From Yeosuana marina (GTDB taxonomy: Bacteria; Bacteroidota; Bacteroidia; Flavobacteriales; Flavobacteriaceae), in NCBI RefSeq assembly GCF_011762485.1, contig NZ_JAAKGI010000001.1, forward strand, positions 449,962 to 513,961: a stretch of 64,000 bases of DNA, written 5' to 3'. The notes under the pieces were generated by a model, which saw nothing but the letters and a program-made list of their open reading frames with translations, did not search any database and was not told the origin of the DNA. How positions within the stretch are numbered: position 1 is the stretch's first letter; the number at the start of each line of letters is the position of its first letter. Position numbers and translations under genes: made by a program. Of the stretch, positions 63,758 through 64,000 are shown in pieces.

Positions 63758-64000
63758 AAGTATGCTTTTAACTGAATGGTTCCAGTATGAATAGTTTTGC
63801 TCGTTTCAGTCTTTCTTCCAAAATAACTTAAGTTTAAATCTAGAAATTTAGTGAGTTTTTTTTGGGCCAATAAATTCCACGTAAAGTTTTTTCCTGGTTG
63901 TAGACCTTCTAACATTTGATACGAGACAGGAGAATTTGGATTCCCAATAAAATCATTCAAAAAATAATTGAGTTCACCATTAATAGCCACTTTTTGGTTG
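63754..64000 (-). CDS. C-terminal part of an outer-membrane barrel protein (5' partial)
   Basis: The frame is open to the window edge on the minus strand, so only the last ~82 residues are seen. Alternating polar and hydrophobic strands (FTWNLLAQKKLTKFLDLNLSY, then KTIHTGTIQLKAYF) and a terminal Phe show it is an outer-membrane beta-barrel. I recall this ending (QP-GKNFTWNLxxQ, HTGTIQL) from an uncharacterised Flavobacteriaceae surface protein family, but give no name. Confidence 0.7.
   Translation of the reverse strand, partial: NQKVAINGELNYFLNDFIGNPNSPVSYQMLEGLQPGKNFTWNLLAQKKLTKFLDLNLSYFGRKTETSKTIHTGTIQLKAYF

Overview
This 64 kb window is AT-rich chromosomal DNA from a member of the Bacteroidota, almost certainly family Flavobacteriaceae. 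The signs are a C-terminal type IX secretion sorting domain, TonB-dependent receptors with a carboxypeptidase-like N-terminal domain, DUF3078, DUF2480 and DUF5689 proteins, a degenerate DksA, promoters of the Bacteroidota type (TTG, 17-23 bases, TAnnTTTG), and few Shine-Dalgarno sites. Most of it is housekeeping sequence. I see no tRNA, rRNA, CRISPR array, transposase or integrase.

Layout. 1-4.5 kb: the 3' part of a large secreted adhesin-like protein. 4.5-11 kb: ileS (type 2, with an altered HIGH motif), a DksA-like protein, lspA and an OmpA-like lipid-free secreted protein. 11-14 kb, minus strand: a retropepsin-like protease, rimK, an aspartoacylase-like enzyme and 5-formyltetrahydrofolate cyclo-ligase, probably one operon. 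14-19 kb: uvrC, a patatin/barrel protein and a GT9 glycosyltransferase. 19-27 kb: tyrosine and tryptophan catabolism (hmgA, hppD, kynA), interrupted by a four-helix-bundle gene, followed by a DUF3108 protein, an M23 lipoprotein and pgi. 27-30 kb: a TonB receptor and a small membrane protein. 30-38.6 kb: two EEP-family nuclease/phosphatase paralogues around a TonB receptor, a DUF5689 lipoprotein and a transglutaminase/TPR protein, which looks like an uptake locus. 38.6-42 kb: hflX and two tandem DUF3078 proteins. 42-49.4 kb, minus strand: a SUF Fe-S assembly locus (sufA-B-C-D-S, a META-domain lipoprotein, sufE, a DUF59 protein, DUF2480). 49.6-54 kb: thiL, two tandem small zinc-site proteins, an alpha/beta hydrolase and a CoA-disulfide-reductase/rhodanese fusion. 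54.1-55.5 kb: an inserted AbiH phage-defence gene between 36-bp perfect direct repeats. 55.5-64 kb: an ACT-like protein divergent from aspartate kinase, aminopeptidase P, sdhCAB, an M28 peptidase and the 3' end of an outer-membrane protein.

The points most worth a second look are: (1) the AbiH module, which is bounded by a duplicated 3' end of the neighbouring gene and carries a decayed, frameshifted relic of that gene; (2) the GVHH signature in IleRS, the swapped form linked to strong mupirocin resistance; (3) the EEP nuclease/TonB/DUF5689 cluster, whose divergent promoters share a 14-bp inverted repeat; (4) an M23 protein with Cys in place of a zinc-binding His; (5) three genes whose promoter -7 box abuts the start codon, suggesting leaderless mRNAs and correcting the starts of uvrC and sufE.
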